From Serinicoccus profundi (lineage in GTDB: Bacteria; Actinomycetota; Actinomycetes; Actinomycetales; Dermatophilaceae), in assembly GCF_008001015.1 (NCBI RefSeq), contig NZ_CP042862.1:124001-188000 (forward strand): 64,000 nt of DNA, written 5' to 3'. The notes under the pieces were generated by a model. That model saw nothing but the letters and a program-made list of their open reading frames with translations. It made no database searches and had not been told where the DNA came from. Below, in pieces: positions 50,449 through 59,517 of this stretch. The translations under genes were made by a program, and so were the position numbers. How positions within the stretch are numbered: the first letter of the stretch is position 1; each line of letters begins with the position of its first letter.

Positions 50449-50465
50449 TTTGTCAAAGGATTGTC
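50449..50465. promoter_or_regulatory. 11-base-spaced TTGTC repeats before the CPBP gene
   Basis: TTTGTC at 50449-50454 and ATTGTC at 50460-50465 are 11 bases apart in an AT-rich patch. The complement of the upstream region of the MerR/B12 gene contains TTGTCACA with the same period. It may be an operator of that regulator. Confidence 0.35.
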
Positions 50466-50508
50466 GGAGGCGAGCTTGAGGAGGCACGACGGTGCCGCGT
50501 GAGACAGG

Positions 50509-51237
50509 GTGGGGAGCGTGAATCCGGTCACAGAGCTGCGTGCCTTCCTGCGGGCCGCCCTGGTCACGCCGGTGCCGCGCGACCACCGTGACCCGCCGCA
50601 GGTCCTGCGCCGCCGGCGCGTCGTGTCGGTCCTCACCCTGCTGGCCGGCGCCGCCCTGCTGTGGTGGTCGCTGCAGCTCGAGCCGGGCAACCCGTGGTTC
50701 TACCTCGGCACGACCGCCCTCGCGGGCGTGTGGGTCGTGGGGGCCTTCGCGTCCGGGCGTCTCTACCTCGGCCGGGGGCATACCCGTGGCGGCCACTACG
50801 CCCGGCCGATCGTGCAGTCGCTGGCCCTGGGGCTCCTGCTGCTCGCGCTCTTCCTCGCCGGCGCCCTGGTCGTGGCCCGCGTCCCGGTGCTGGCCGGGCC
50901 GGTCGACGACCTGCTCGACCACGCGAGGTTCGCCTCCCTGCCGCTCGTCCTGCTCATCACCGTGGTCAACGGCATCGCCGAGGAGATCTTCTTCCGCGGC
51001 GCGCTCTACGCCGCGATCCCGCAACGGTGGACGGTGCTCGCCACCACCGCCGTGTATGCCCTCGCCACCGTCGGCTCCGGCGTGCCCCTCCTCGTCTTCG
51101 CCGCCGTCGTCATCGGCCTCGTGTGCGGGCTGCAGCGCCGGGTCACCGGCGGGATCCTCGGCCCGGCCATCACGCACGTCACCTGGTCCGCCGGGATGCT
51201 CCTGCTCCTCCCTCCCCTCCTACAGATCGTGAGCTGA
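50509..51237 (+). CDS. CPBP-family intramembrane metalloprotease
   Basis: This protein of about 240 residues has six to seven transmembrane segments and the CPBP motifs: the EExxxR-type AEEIFFRGALYAAI near residue 155 and a His in PAITHVTWSAGM near residue 226. These residues form the intramembrane metal site. Starts GTG 50509 and GTG 50518 are both possible; neither has an ideal ribosome binding site. It is followed after 3 bases by an NAD(P)-binding protein. Its substrate is unknown. Confidence 0.85.
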   Translation: MGSVNPVTELRAFLRAALVTPVPRDHRDPPQVLRRRRVVSVLTLLAGAALLWWSLQLEPGNPWFYLGTTALAGVWVVGAFASGRLYLGRGHTRGGHYARPIVQSLALGLLLLALFLAGALVVARVPVLAGPVDDLLDHARFASLPLVLLITVVNGIAEEIFFRGALYAAIPQRWTVLATTAVYALATVGSGVPLLVFAAVVIGLVCGLQRRVTGGILGPAITHVTWSAGMLLLLPPLLQIVS

Positions 51238-51240
51238 CCC

Positions 51241-52170
51241 ATGACCGCATCGACCCCTGACACGCGACGGGCCCTGGTGACCGGGGCCACCGGCTACATC
51301 GGCGGGCTCATGGTGCCGCGCCTGCTGGAGGCCGGGCATACCGTCCGCGTGCTCACCCGCTCGGCCGACAAGCTCCCGCAGGAGTGGGCGGACCGGGTGC
51401 AGGTCAGCGAGGGTGACGCGAGCGAGCGCTCCGACCTCGAGTCCGCGCTCGCCGACGTCGACCTGGCCTACTACTTCATCCACTCGATGGACGGCTCGGG
51501 CGACTTCGTGGAGCGCGACCGCAGGTTGGCTCGCGAGTTCGGTCGTGCGGCGCGGGAGGCCGGTGTCGGGCGGATCGTCTACCTCTCCGGGCTGCACCCC
51601 CAGGGCAAGCTCTCCAAGCATCTGGCCTCCCGGGTCGAGGTCGGCGAGATCCTCATGGCCTCCGGTGTCCCGACCGCCGTCCTCCAGGCGGCCACCGTCA
51701 TCGGGTCGGGCTCGGCGAGCTTCGAGATGCTGCGCCACCTCACCAAGCGGCTGCCGGTCATGGTGGCCCCCAAGTGGCTCAAGAACCGGATCCAGCCGAT
51801 CGGGATCGACGACGTGCTGCACTACCTCGTGGCCGCCGCCGACCTGCCCCCGGAGGTCAACCGCACCTTCGACATCGGCGGCCCCGACGTGCTGACCTAC
51901 CGCGCGATGATGCAGGGCTTCGCGGAGGAGACCGGCCTGGCGCACCGGCTCATCGTCACCGTGCCGGTGCTCACCCCGTGGTTGGCCAGCCACTGGGTCG
52001 GCCTGGTCACCCCGGTCGACGCGGGGGTCGCCAAGCCGCTCGTCGGCTCGCTGGTCCACGAGGTCGTGTGCCAGGAGGACGACCTGCGCGACCTCGTCGG
52101 TGCACCCCCCGGCGGGGCGACGCCCTACCGCGACGCGGTCCGCGCCGCCGTGGGTGGGGCCCGTCGGTAG
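51241..52170 (+). CDS. NAD(P)-binding atypical SDR (NmrA/epimerase-like)
   Basis: This 309-residue protein begins with ALVTGATGYIGGLMVPRLLE, a Rossmann motif of extended or atypical SDRs, and has YYFIHSMDGSGDFVERDR and YLSGLHPQGKLSKHLASR in place of a canonical YxxxK. A C-terminal region with PEVNRTFDIGGPDVLTYRAM follows. It is probably a nucleotide-sensing or oxidoreductase protein rather than a sugar epimerase. It is co-transcribed with the CPBP gene. Confidence 0.88.
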   Translation: MTASTPDTRRALVTGATGYIGGLMVPRLLEAGHTVRVLTRSADKLPQEWADRVQVSEGDASERSDLESALADVDLAYYFIHSMDGSGDFVERDRRLAREFGRAAREAGVGRIVYLSGLHPQGKLSKHLASRVEVGEILMASGVPTAVLQAATVIGSGSASFEMLRHLTKRLPVMVAPKWLKNRIQPIGIDDVLHYLVAAADLPPEVNRTFDIGGPDVLTYRAMMQGFAEETGLAHRLIVTVPVLTPWLASHWVGLVTPVDAGVAKPLVGSLVHEVVCQEDDLRDLVGAPPGGATPYRDAVRAAVGGARR

Positions 52171-52270
52171 GTCCGGGAGCGCGTGGCCGGGCCACTCTTC
52201 TGCGTGATCGTGCGCTAATCTGCCTCCAAGTCATCACAAACACTCACGACGATAGTGGGGAGGAGGCCCC

Positions 52271-53191
52271 GTGGCCGCTGCGGACCGCGCCAGGCTGCCC
52301 GCCGTCGGCATCGACATCGGCGGCACCCGGACGAAGTCGGTGGCCCTGACCCGCGGGGGTGACGAGGGGCTGGACCGCGCCACCCACGTCGTGCACGACA
52401 CCCCGGACGACCTCGGTGCGGGCCTCGTCGACCACGTCCGCCGCATCCTGCGCGACCTCGACGTGACACCGGCCCGGCTCGGGGTCGTGGTCCCCGGGCT
52501 CGTCGACGACCGGGCGGGTCAGGTGCAGTGGGCCGCCAACGTCGGGCTGCGCGACCTCGACCTGCGGGCCCTGCTCACCCGAGAGCTCCAGCTCCCGGTC
52601 GCCGTCGGGCACGACGTGCGGGCCGGGCTGCTGGGCGAGCACCGCTTCGGTGCCGCCCGAGGCGTCGACGACGTGCTCTTCGTCCCCGTCGGGACCGGGT
52701 TGGCCGGGGCCCTGCTCACCGGCGGGCGCCTGGTCACGGGGTCGGTCTGGACCGGCGAGATCGGCCACGTCGTCGTCGACCCCGAGGGGCCGCCGTGCGG
52801 GTGCGGTGGGCGGGGCTGCCTCGAGGCGGTCGCCAGCGCGGGAGCCCTCGGCCGGCTCTGGAGCGAGACGACCGGCGCCCGGCGCGACGCCCGGGATCTC
52901 CTCGGGGCGGTCGGCGCCGGTGACTCCCGCGCCCAGCGCCTCCTCGACGCGGCGGTGGGGGCGTTGGCGGGGGTGCTGGCCCCGGTGGTCGCTGCGGCCG
53001 GCACCGAGCGGGTCATCCTCGGCGGCGGGCTGGCGCAGGCCGGGGAGAGGCTCCGGGAGCCGGTCGACGCGCGCCTGCGGGCGCTGCTGCCCGGCCGCAC
53101 GGTGCAGGTGCGGCTCGCTTCGCTGGGCGACCGCGCCGCCGCCCTCGGCGCCCTGGTCCTCGGGCAGGAGCAGGAGCAGGTGACGGCGTGA
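52271..53191 (+). CDS. ROK-family sugar kinase (glucokinase-like)
   Basis: This 306-residue ROK protein lacks a DNA-binding domain, so it is a kinase and not a repressor. It shows VGIDIGGTRTKSVAL near residue 12, the substrate His and zinc site in GEIGHVVVDPEGPPCGCGGR and the GCLE motif, and GTERVILGGGLAQ at the ADP site. GGGGAGGAGG before the GTG at 52271 sets the start. The stop overlaps the PfkB gene. With PfkB and aldolase genes it forms a sugar-phosphate pathway; the sugar is not evident. Confidence 0.92.
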   Translation: MAAADRARLPAVGIDIGGTRTKSVALTRGGDEGLDRATHVVHDTPDDLGAGLVDHVRRILRDLDVTPARLGVVVPGLVDDRAGQVQWAANVGLRDLDLRALLTRELQLPVAVGHDVRAGLLGEHRFGAARGVDDVLFVPVGTGLAGALLTGGRLVTGSVWTGEIGHVVVDPEGPPCGCGGRGCLEAVASAGALGRLWSETTGARRDARDLLGAVGAGDSRAQRLLDAAVGALAGVLAPVVAAAGTERVILGGGLAQAGERLREPVDARLRALLPGRTVQVRLASLGDRAAALGALVLGQEQEQVTA

Positions 53192-54156
53192 TCGTCACGC
53201 TCACGCCCAACCCGGCGATCGACCTCACCTACCGGGTCGACCGGCTGCACGTGGGGGAGTCCGCCCGCGTCGACGCCCCGGCCCGACGGGCGGGGGGCAA
53301 AGGGGTCAACACCGCGGCGGTGCTCACCCTCATGGGGGTCCCGGCGCTCTCGGTCGTGCACCTCGACGCGGCGACGGCGTCGTGGTGGGGGGCGCAGCTG
53401 GAGGAGCGGGGGATCGGCTCCCGCGTCGTGGTCGTGGACGACCCCTACCGGACCGGCGCCAGCGTCGCCGTCGTGGACGATCAGGGCGCCGCGACGGTCC
53501 TCAACGAGCCTGGTGCGGCTCCGCCGCCGCAGGTATGGCGTGCGCTGTCGGGTCTCGTCCTGGAGCAGCTGGAGCACCCTGCCGACCCCGGCAGCCGCCA
53601 CGTGCTCGCCCTCTGCGGGAGCCTGCCCGAGGGGCTGGCCCCGGCGGCCGTCGGGGCGCTGGTCGCCGAGGCCGGGCGGCGCTGGGCGGCGGTCGTCGTC
53701 GACGGCTCGGCGCGGCCCTGGAGGCCGCCCTGCCCGCGCGCCCGGCCGTGGTCAAGCCCAACCAGGCCGAGGCCGCCGCCACCACCGGGCGAGGTCGACC
53801 CGGTGGCCTCCGCCAGGGCGCTGGTGGCCGCTGGTGCGCGAGCCGCGCTCATCAGCTGCGGTGCGGACGGCGTCGTGCTCGTCTCCGGGGAGGGGGCCGC
53901 GGAGGTGGTGCGGACCGCACGCCCCGGCGAGCGACTCACCGGCAACCCGGCCGGTGCCGGGGACGCCGCGACCGCGGCGGTCGCCGCCCACCTGGCCGGC
54001 GTCGGCATACCGGACCACGACGCGCTGCTGCGCGACGTCGTCGCGTGGTCGGCGGCCGCCGTGCTCTCCCCGCTGGCCGGTGACCTCGACCCCGCCGACG
54101 TGGCCCGGCAGCGGCCACTCGTCCGGCTCGACGGGCCACCCCCGACCTCCGCGTGA
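53188..54156 (+). CDS. PfkB-family phosphofructokinase/tagatose-6-phosphate kinase with a compensated frameshift
   Basis: This 322-codon frame encodes a PfkB kinase of the 1-phosphofructokinase/tagatose-6-P type: MIVTLTPNPAIDLTYRVDRL at the N-terminus, GGKGVNTAAVL, and the catalytic GNPAGAGDAATAAVAAHL near residue 254. Between about 53709 and 53789 the frame reads Pro/Arg-rich nonsense, while the alternative frame gives GAALEAALPARPAVVKPNQA, the expected family segment. A missing G near 53709 and a balancing extra base near 53789 explain it. The GTG start overlaps the ROK gene as GTGA. The kinase probably feeds the aldolase downstream. Confidence 0.85.
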   Translation: MIVTLTPNPAIDLTYRVDRLHVGESARVDAPARRAGGKGVNTAAVLTLMGVPALSVVHLDAATASWWGAQLEERGIGSRVVVVDDPYRTGASVAVVDDQGAATVLNEPGAAPPPQVWRALSGLVLEQLEHPADPGSRHVLALCGSLPEGLAPAAVGALVAEAGRRWAAVVVDGSARPWRPPCPRARPWSSPTRPRPPPPPGEVDPVASARALVAAGARAALISCGADGVVLVSGEGAAEVVRTARPGERLTGNPAGAGDAATAAVAAHLAGVGIPDHDALLRDVVAWSAAAVLSPLAGDLDPADVARQRPLVRLDGPPPTSA

Positions 54157-54193
54157 CCCTCAGACCCCCAGCAGATCTCCCCTGGAGCCGACC

Positions 54194-55066
54194 ATGCCCC
54201 TGAGCACCCTCACCCCGATCCTGCGGCGCGCCCGTGAGAAGGGTCAGGGGGTCGCGGCGTTCAACGTCATCCAGCTCGAGGACGCCGAGGCCTACGTCGC
54301 GGCAGCCGAGGAGGCTGGACGGCCCATGGTCCTGCAGATCAGCGAGAACTGCGTGCGCTACCACGGCAGTCTGCGCCCCCTGGCGCTCGCCTCGCTGGCC
54401 CTGGCCGAGGCATGCGCCCAGCCCGTCGTGGTCCACCTCGACCACGCCGAGAGCACCGATCTCGTCCGGGAGGCGGTCGAGCTCGGTCTGTCCTCCGTGA
54501 TGTTCGACGGGTCCCACCTCGACGACGAGCAGAACCGCCGGGTCACCGCGCAGATGGTTCAGCTGTGCCACGCTGCGGGGGTCAGCATCGAGGCCGAGCT
54601 GGGGGAGGTCGGCGGCAAGGACGGCGTCCACGCCCCCGGGGTGCGGACCGACCCCGGTGACGCCGCGCGCTTCGTGGCCGACACCGGCGTCGACGCGCTC
54701 GCCGTCGCGGTCGGCAGCTCCCACGCGATGACCACCCGGACCGCCGCGCTGGACCTCGACCTCATCGACGAGCTGGCCCGCCGCGTCCCGGTGCCGCTGG
54801 TGCTGCACGGCTCCTCCGGGGTCGCCGACGACGGGCTCGCCGCGGCCGTGCGCGTCGGGATGACCAAGATCAACCTCGCCACCCACCTCAACGTCGTCCT
54901 CACCGAGGCGATCCGCTCGACGCTGGTCTCCACGGACACCGTCGACCCCCGGCGTTACCTCGGTGCCGGCCGGTCCGCGGTGTGCAGGGGGAGGCGCGGC
55001 GTCTGCTCGCGCTGCTGGCGGGCCCGGAGCAGGGGGCGGCACCCCCGCGCTGAGGCGGGCGCGTGA
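54194..55066 (+). CDS. class II fructose/tagatose-bisphosphate aldolase, frameshifted at the C-terminus
   Basis: This zinc aldolase of about 286 residues shows GVAAFNVIQLEDAEAYV, the zinc-ligand segment VVHLDHAES, LGEVGGKDG and LVLHGSSGVADDGL with MTKINLATHL. It would split a ketose bisphosphate into two trioses. After YLGAGRSAV (about 54984) the frame reads CRGRRGV, whereas another frame reads QGEARRLLALLAGPEQ and ends at 55053; the motif YLGxAR then EAxRxLL is usual. An extra TG in GGTGTGCAG explains this. The start ATG 54194 follows GGAG. Confidence 0.87.
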   Translation: MPLSTLTPILRRAREKGQGVAAFNVIQLEDAEAYVAAAEEAGRPMVLQISENCVRYHGSLRPLALASLALAEACAQPVVVHLDHAESTDLVREAVELGLSSVMFDGSHLDDEQNRRVTAQMVQLCHAAGVSIEAELGEVGGKDGVHAPGVRTDPGDAARFVADTGVDALAVAVGSSHAMTTRTAALDLDLIDELARRVPVPLVLHGSSGVADDGLAAAVRVGMTKINLATHLNVVLTEAIRSTLVSTDTVDPRRYLGAGRSAVCRGRRGVCSRCWRARSRGRHPRAEAGA

Positions 55067-55116
55067 GGCGTCGGCACGAGTCGCCTCTGTCGGTGCGGCA
55101 CCGTAGGGTCAGGGCG

Positions 55117-56174
<1,058 letters not shown>

Positions 56175-56178
<4 letters not shown>

Positions 56179-56816
56179 TCGGCGGGGTGGCCTGGTCCAC
56201 GATCGGGGACCTCCTGCTGCGCCACCTCTACCTCGCCGGGGTGCCGCTGCTGCTGGGTCTGCTCATCAGCCTCCCGCTCGGGTGGCTGGCGACGCGCTAC
56301 CGCTGGGTGGCGCCGCCGATGATCGCGGGCACCGGCCTGCTCTACACCATCCCGTCGCTGGCGTTGTTCATCCTGCTGCCGCTGGTGCTGGGCACCCGGG
56401 TCCTCGACGACGCCAACGTGCTCGTCGCCATGACCCTCTACTCCGTGGCCCTGCTCACCCGGACGGTGGCCGACGGGCTCGGCTCGGTCCCGGGAGCGAC
56501 CCGGCAGGCCGCGACGGCGATGGGCTACGGCGAGCTGCGGCGCACCCTGGTCGTCGACCTGCCGCTCGCCGTGCCTGTCATCACGGCCGGGTTGCGGGTC
56601 GCCGCGGTGAGCAACGTCTCGATCGTCTCGGTGGCCGCGCTCATCGGCGTCAGCCAGCTCGGTCAGCTGTTCACCGAGGGTTTCAACCGCAACGACATGG
56701 GGCCCATCCTCGTCGGGATCGGCGCCTGCGTGGCGCTGGCCCTGGTGCTCGACGCGGGGATCGCGCTGCTCTCCCGGGCCTTGACCCCGTGGCTCCGGAC
56801 GGGGGTGGCCCGATGA
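56175..56816 (+). CDS. OpuC-type ABC transporter permease (first)
   Basis: This 213-residue membrane protein has five to six segments and the OpuCB-like phrases GTGLLYTIPSLALFILLPLV and GSVPGATRQAATAMGYGELR (EAA loop). It starts with GTG 56175 and overlaps the ATPase gene by 4 bases and the second permease by 4. Confidence 0.92.
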
Positions 56817-57502
56817 TCGGCCTCACCTGGCAGTGGCTCACCGATCCCGCCACCTGGACCGGCCCCGGCGGCATCCTCGCCCAGAGCCTCACGCACCTGC
56901 GGATCTCGCTCATCGCTCTGGTGCTCGCGGCGCTGGTCGCGGTGCCGGTCGGCCTCTTCATCGGGCATACCGGCCGCGGTCGCTGGCTGGCGATCAACCT
57001 CGCCGGTGCGTTCCGGGCGATCCCCTCGCTCGGCGTGCTCTTCGTCGCCACCCTCATCCTGCTGCCCCGGCTCGAGGGTGACCTGGCCTTCGAGCTGCCG
57101 GTCATCCTCGTCCTCGTCCTGCTCGCCGTCCCGCCGATCCTCTCGGGCACCTATGCCGGGGTGGAGGCGGTCGACCCCGCCGCGCGTGATGCCGCCCGGG
57201 GCGTGGGGATGACCGAGGCCCAGATCCTGTGGCAGGTGGAGGTCCCGGCGGCACTGCCGTTGCTGCTCTCCGGGCTGCGCTCGGCCATGCTGCAGATCAT
57301 CGCCACCGCCACCATCGCCGCGATCGTCGGGATCGGCGGGCTCGGGCGCTACCTCATCGACGGGCAGGCCTCGCGCCAGTACGACGTCATGGCTGGGGGA
57401 GCGATCGTCGTGGCGCTGCTGGCGCTGCTCGTCGACCTCGTCATGGCCGGGATCCAACGGCTCGTCGTCTCACCCGGGCTCGTGGTGGCCAAGGAGCACT
57501 GA
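56813..57502 (+). CDS. OpuC-type ABC transporter permease (second)
   Basis: This 229-residue membrane protein is homologous in layout to the first permease: AINLAGAFRAIPSLGVLFVA, DPAARDAARGVGMTEAQILW (EAA loop) and a Gly-rich GIGGLGRYLIDG. Two permeases, one ATPase and one binding protein form an OpuC-type importer. The ATG overlaps the previous stop as ATGA. Confidence 0.92.
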   Translation: MIGLTWQWLTDPATWTGPGGILAQSLTHLRISLIALVLAALVAVPVGLFIGHTGRGRWLAINLAGAFRAIPSLGVLFVATLILLPRLEGDLAFELPVILVLVLLAVPPILSGTYAGVEAVDPAARDAARGVGMTEAQILWQVEVPAALPLLLSGLRSAMLQIIATATIAAIVGIGGLGRYLIDGQASRQYDVMAGGAIVVALLALLVDLVMAGIQRLVVSPGLVVAKEH

Positions 57503-57604
57503 TGGCGCACCGATCTCGTGACCACATCGTGACCTGGGCGCGGCATACCGCGCTCGGGCCGGACGTTTGACCAAGCAACCGAACCCCACCGGGAGGACCC
57601 CCTC

Positions 57605-58543
57605 ATGCGCCGCACCGCAGTGATCACCCTCGCCCTGAGTGCCACCCTCGGCCTCGCCGCCTGCGGCGGCGGAGGCGACCCCATGGACACCGACACCGGC
57701 GGCGACAACGCCGACGCCGGCAGCAGCGGTGAAGCCGGCGGCGACGCCGGCAGCCTCACCATCGGCTCGGCCAACTTCCCGGAGAACGAGCTGCTCGCCG
57801 AGATCTACGCCGCGGCCCTCGACGACGCCGGGGTGGAGGTCGACACCCAGCTCAACATCGGCAGCCGCGAGGCCTACATCGCCGGCATCGAGGACGGCTC
57901 GATCGACGCCATCCCCGAGTACACCGGTGGCCTCGCGACCTTCCTCAACCCCGAGATCACCGCGACCTCCTCCGAGGATGTCCTGGCCGACCTGCAGGAG
58001 AACCTCCCCGAGGAGATGCAGGTGCTGGAGATCAGCGAGGCCGAGGACAAGGACTCCCTCGTCGTCACCGCCGAGACGGCCGAGGAGCTCGACCTCACGA
58101 GCATCGCCGACCTGGCCGACCACGCCGGCGACCTGACCCTTGGCGGACCGCCGGAGTTCGAGAGCCGGCCCAACGGCGTCGACGGGCTGAGCGAGGTCTA
58201 CGGCCTGGAGTTCGCCAGCTTCCGGTCCCTGGCGGCGGGCGCCAACCTCACCGTGCAGTCCCTGGCCAACGGCCAGGTCGACGTCGCCAACATCTTCACC
58301 ACCAACCCGGCCATCGAGGAGAACGACTTCGTCGTGCTCGAGGACCCGGAGTCCCTCTTCGCCGCCCAGAACGTCGTGCCCCTCATCCGGGCCGATGCGG
58401 TCACCCCGACCATCGAGGAGACCCTCAACGAGGTCTCGGCCGCGCTGGACACCGACAACCTCACCTCGATGATGGTGCAGGTGCAGAGCGAGGGCGAGGA
58501 CCCGGCGGAGGTCGCCCGGGAGTTCGTCGACGAGAACCTCTGA
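57605..58543 (+). CDS. OpuC-type substrate-binding lipoprotein
   Basis: This 312-residue lipoprotein has the signal MRRTAVITLALSATLGLAAC with the lipobox Cys, followed by a Gly/Asp linker and an OpuAC-type domain: TIGSANFPENELLAEIYAAA and AIPEYTGGLATFLN, where aromatic residues would cage a quaternary ammonium group. GGGAGG before ATG 57605 sets the start. It is convergent with the MerR gene, 10 bases apart. The 100 bases before it carry no gene. Confidence 0.92.
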   Translation: MRRTAVITLALSATLGLAACGGGGDPMDTDTGGDNADAGSSGEAGGDAGSLTIGSANFPENELLAEIYAAALDDAGVEVDTQLNIGSREAYIAGIEDGSIDAIPEYTGGLATFLNPEITATSSEDVLADLQENLPEEMQVLEISEAEDKDSLVVTAETAEELDLTSIADLADHAGDLTLGGPPEFESRPNGVDGLSEVYGLEFASFRSLAAGANLTVQSLANGQVDVANIFTTNPAIEENDFVVLEDPESLFAAQNVVPLIRADAVTPTIEETLNEVSAALDTDNLTSMMVQVQSEGEDPAEVAREFVDENL

Positions 58544-58553
58544 GCGGAGCCCG

Positions 58554-59432
58554 TCAGCGCCGCAGGAGGTCGCGCGACACGGTGCGCGCGGCCTCCACGG
58601 CGGAGGGTGGCAGCGGGGTGCCGAGTGCGCGGTCGGCCGTGCCGTGGCCCCCGACCCACGCCCGCAGGGTGGGGTGGGACTCCTCGAGGCTCGCGATGAG
58701 CTCGGCCGCCGCCTCGGCGTCCCGGGGCATCGGCACCGAGACCACCACCCCGGCGGGGTTCAGGGTCCGGACCGAGTGCTCCCAGCTGGCGTGCGGGACA
58801 TCCGCGCCGAGGAAGCGCACGTCGATGCCCTGCCGGCGCAGGCAGACGGCGAAGGCCAGCGCCCCGAGCTGGTGCAGCGCCCCCGCAGGCAGGCCCACGA
58901 GCGCGACGGGCGCGCCCTCGTTGAGCCCGGCTGCGTCGAAGGCCGCCGAGAGGCGTCGGTGGACGGCGGCCGACACGAAGTGCTCGCTGCCGACGTCGAC
59001 CTCCCCCCGCTCCCAGGCCCGACCCAGCTCGGTGAGGGCGGGCATGAGCCAGCCCTCCAGCGCGTGCTCGAAGGACACCTTGGACAACGCGCGGTCGAGC
59101 ACCCGGGTGAGCAGCTGCTGGTCGTAGCGCTGGGCGGCCTCGATGAGGTCGGCGACCGGCGGTCCGTCCACGCTGCGGAACTCGGCGGTGGCGTTCTGCA
59201 CCGACTCCTCGTCCCGCACCTGGGTGGCCGCGAGCGAGGCCGGGCTCCCCTCGCGGACGAGCTCGGCCATACGGGTGAGGCGGCGCACGTCGGCCTGGTC
59301 GTAGAGCCGGTAGCGCGAGGAGCTGCGCTGCGGGGCGACGACGGCATACCGACGCTCCCAGGCACGCAGGGTGGCCGGTGCCACACCGGTGAGATCCGCC
59401 ACCTGCTTGACGGTGTAGCGCGCCTGCCCCAT
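58554..59432 (-). CDS. MerR-type regulator with cobalamin-binding domain (CarH/LitR-like photoreceptor)
   Basis: This 292-residue protein has a MerR helix-turn-helix at residues 7-50 (VKQVADLTGVAPATLRAWER) and a B12-binding unit. Trp140, Glu150 and His151 reproduce the W-x9-EH motif of CarH, and His187 in GALHQLG matches the lower axial ligand of adenosylcobalamin. These are the residues used in CarH to sense light. ATG 59432 is chosen because a longer frame from 59483 would cover the repeat operator. Repression in the dark and release by light is the known mode of the family; the target genes here are inferred. Confidence 0.9.
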   Translation of the reverse strand: MGQARYTVKQVADLTGVAPATLRAWERRYAVVAPQRSSSRYRLYDQADVRRLTRMAELVREGSPASLAATQVRDEESVQNATAEFRSVDGPPVADLIEAAQRYDQQLLTRVLDRALSKVSFEHALEGWLMPALTELGRAWERGEVDVGSEHFVSAAVHRRLSAAFDAAGLNEGAPVALVGLPAGALHQLGALAFAVCLRRQGIDVRFLGADVPHASWEHSVRTLNPAGVVVSVPMPRDAEAAAELIASLEESHPTLRAWVGGHGTADRALGTPLPPSAVEAARTVSRDLLRR

Positions 59433-59453
59433 CGCTGCGGCCACCTCTCCAGC

Positions 59454-59481
59454 TGTGACAAAAGTGTGACGATCGTTGAAC
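59454..59481. promoter_or_regulatory. 11-base direct repeats, candidate CarH/LitR-type operator
   Basis: TGTGAC at 59454, TGTGAC at 59465 and TTGAAC at 59476 are spaced by exactly 11 bases, just upstream of the MerR/B12 gene. CarH-type regulators bind 11-bp direct repeats, so autoregulation is likely. Read on the minus strand they are GTTCAA, GTCACA, GTCACA. Confidence 0.62.
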
Positions 59482-59517
59482 AACTTCGACGATGCTACCG
59501 CGTGGACGGTCCCTGGG

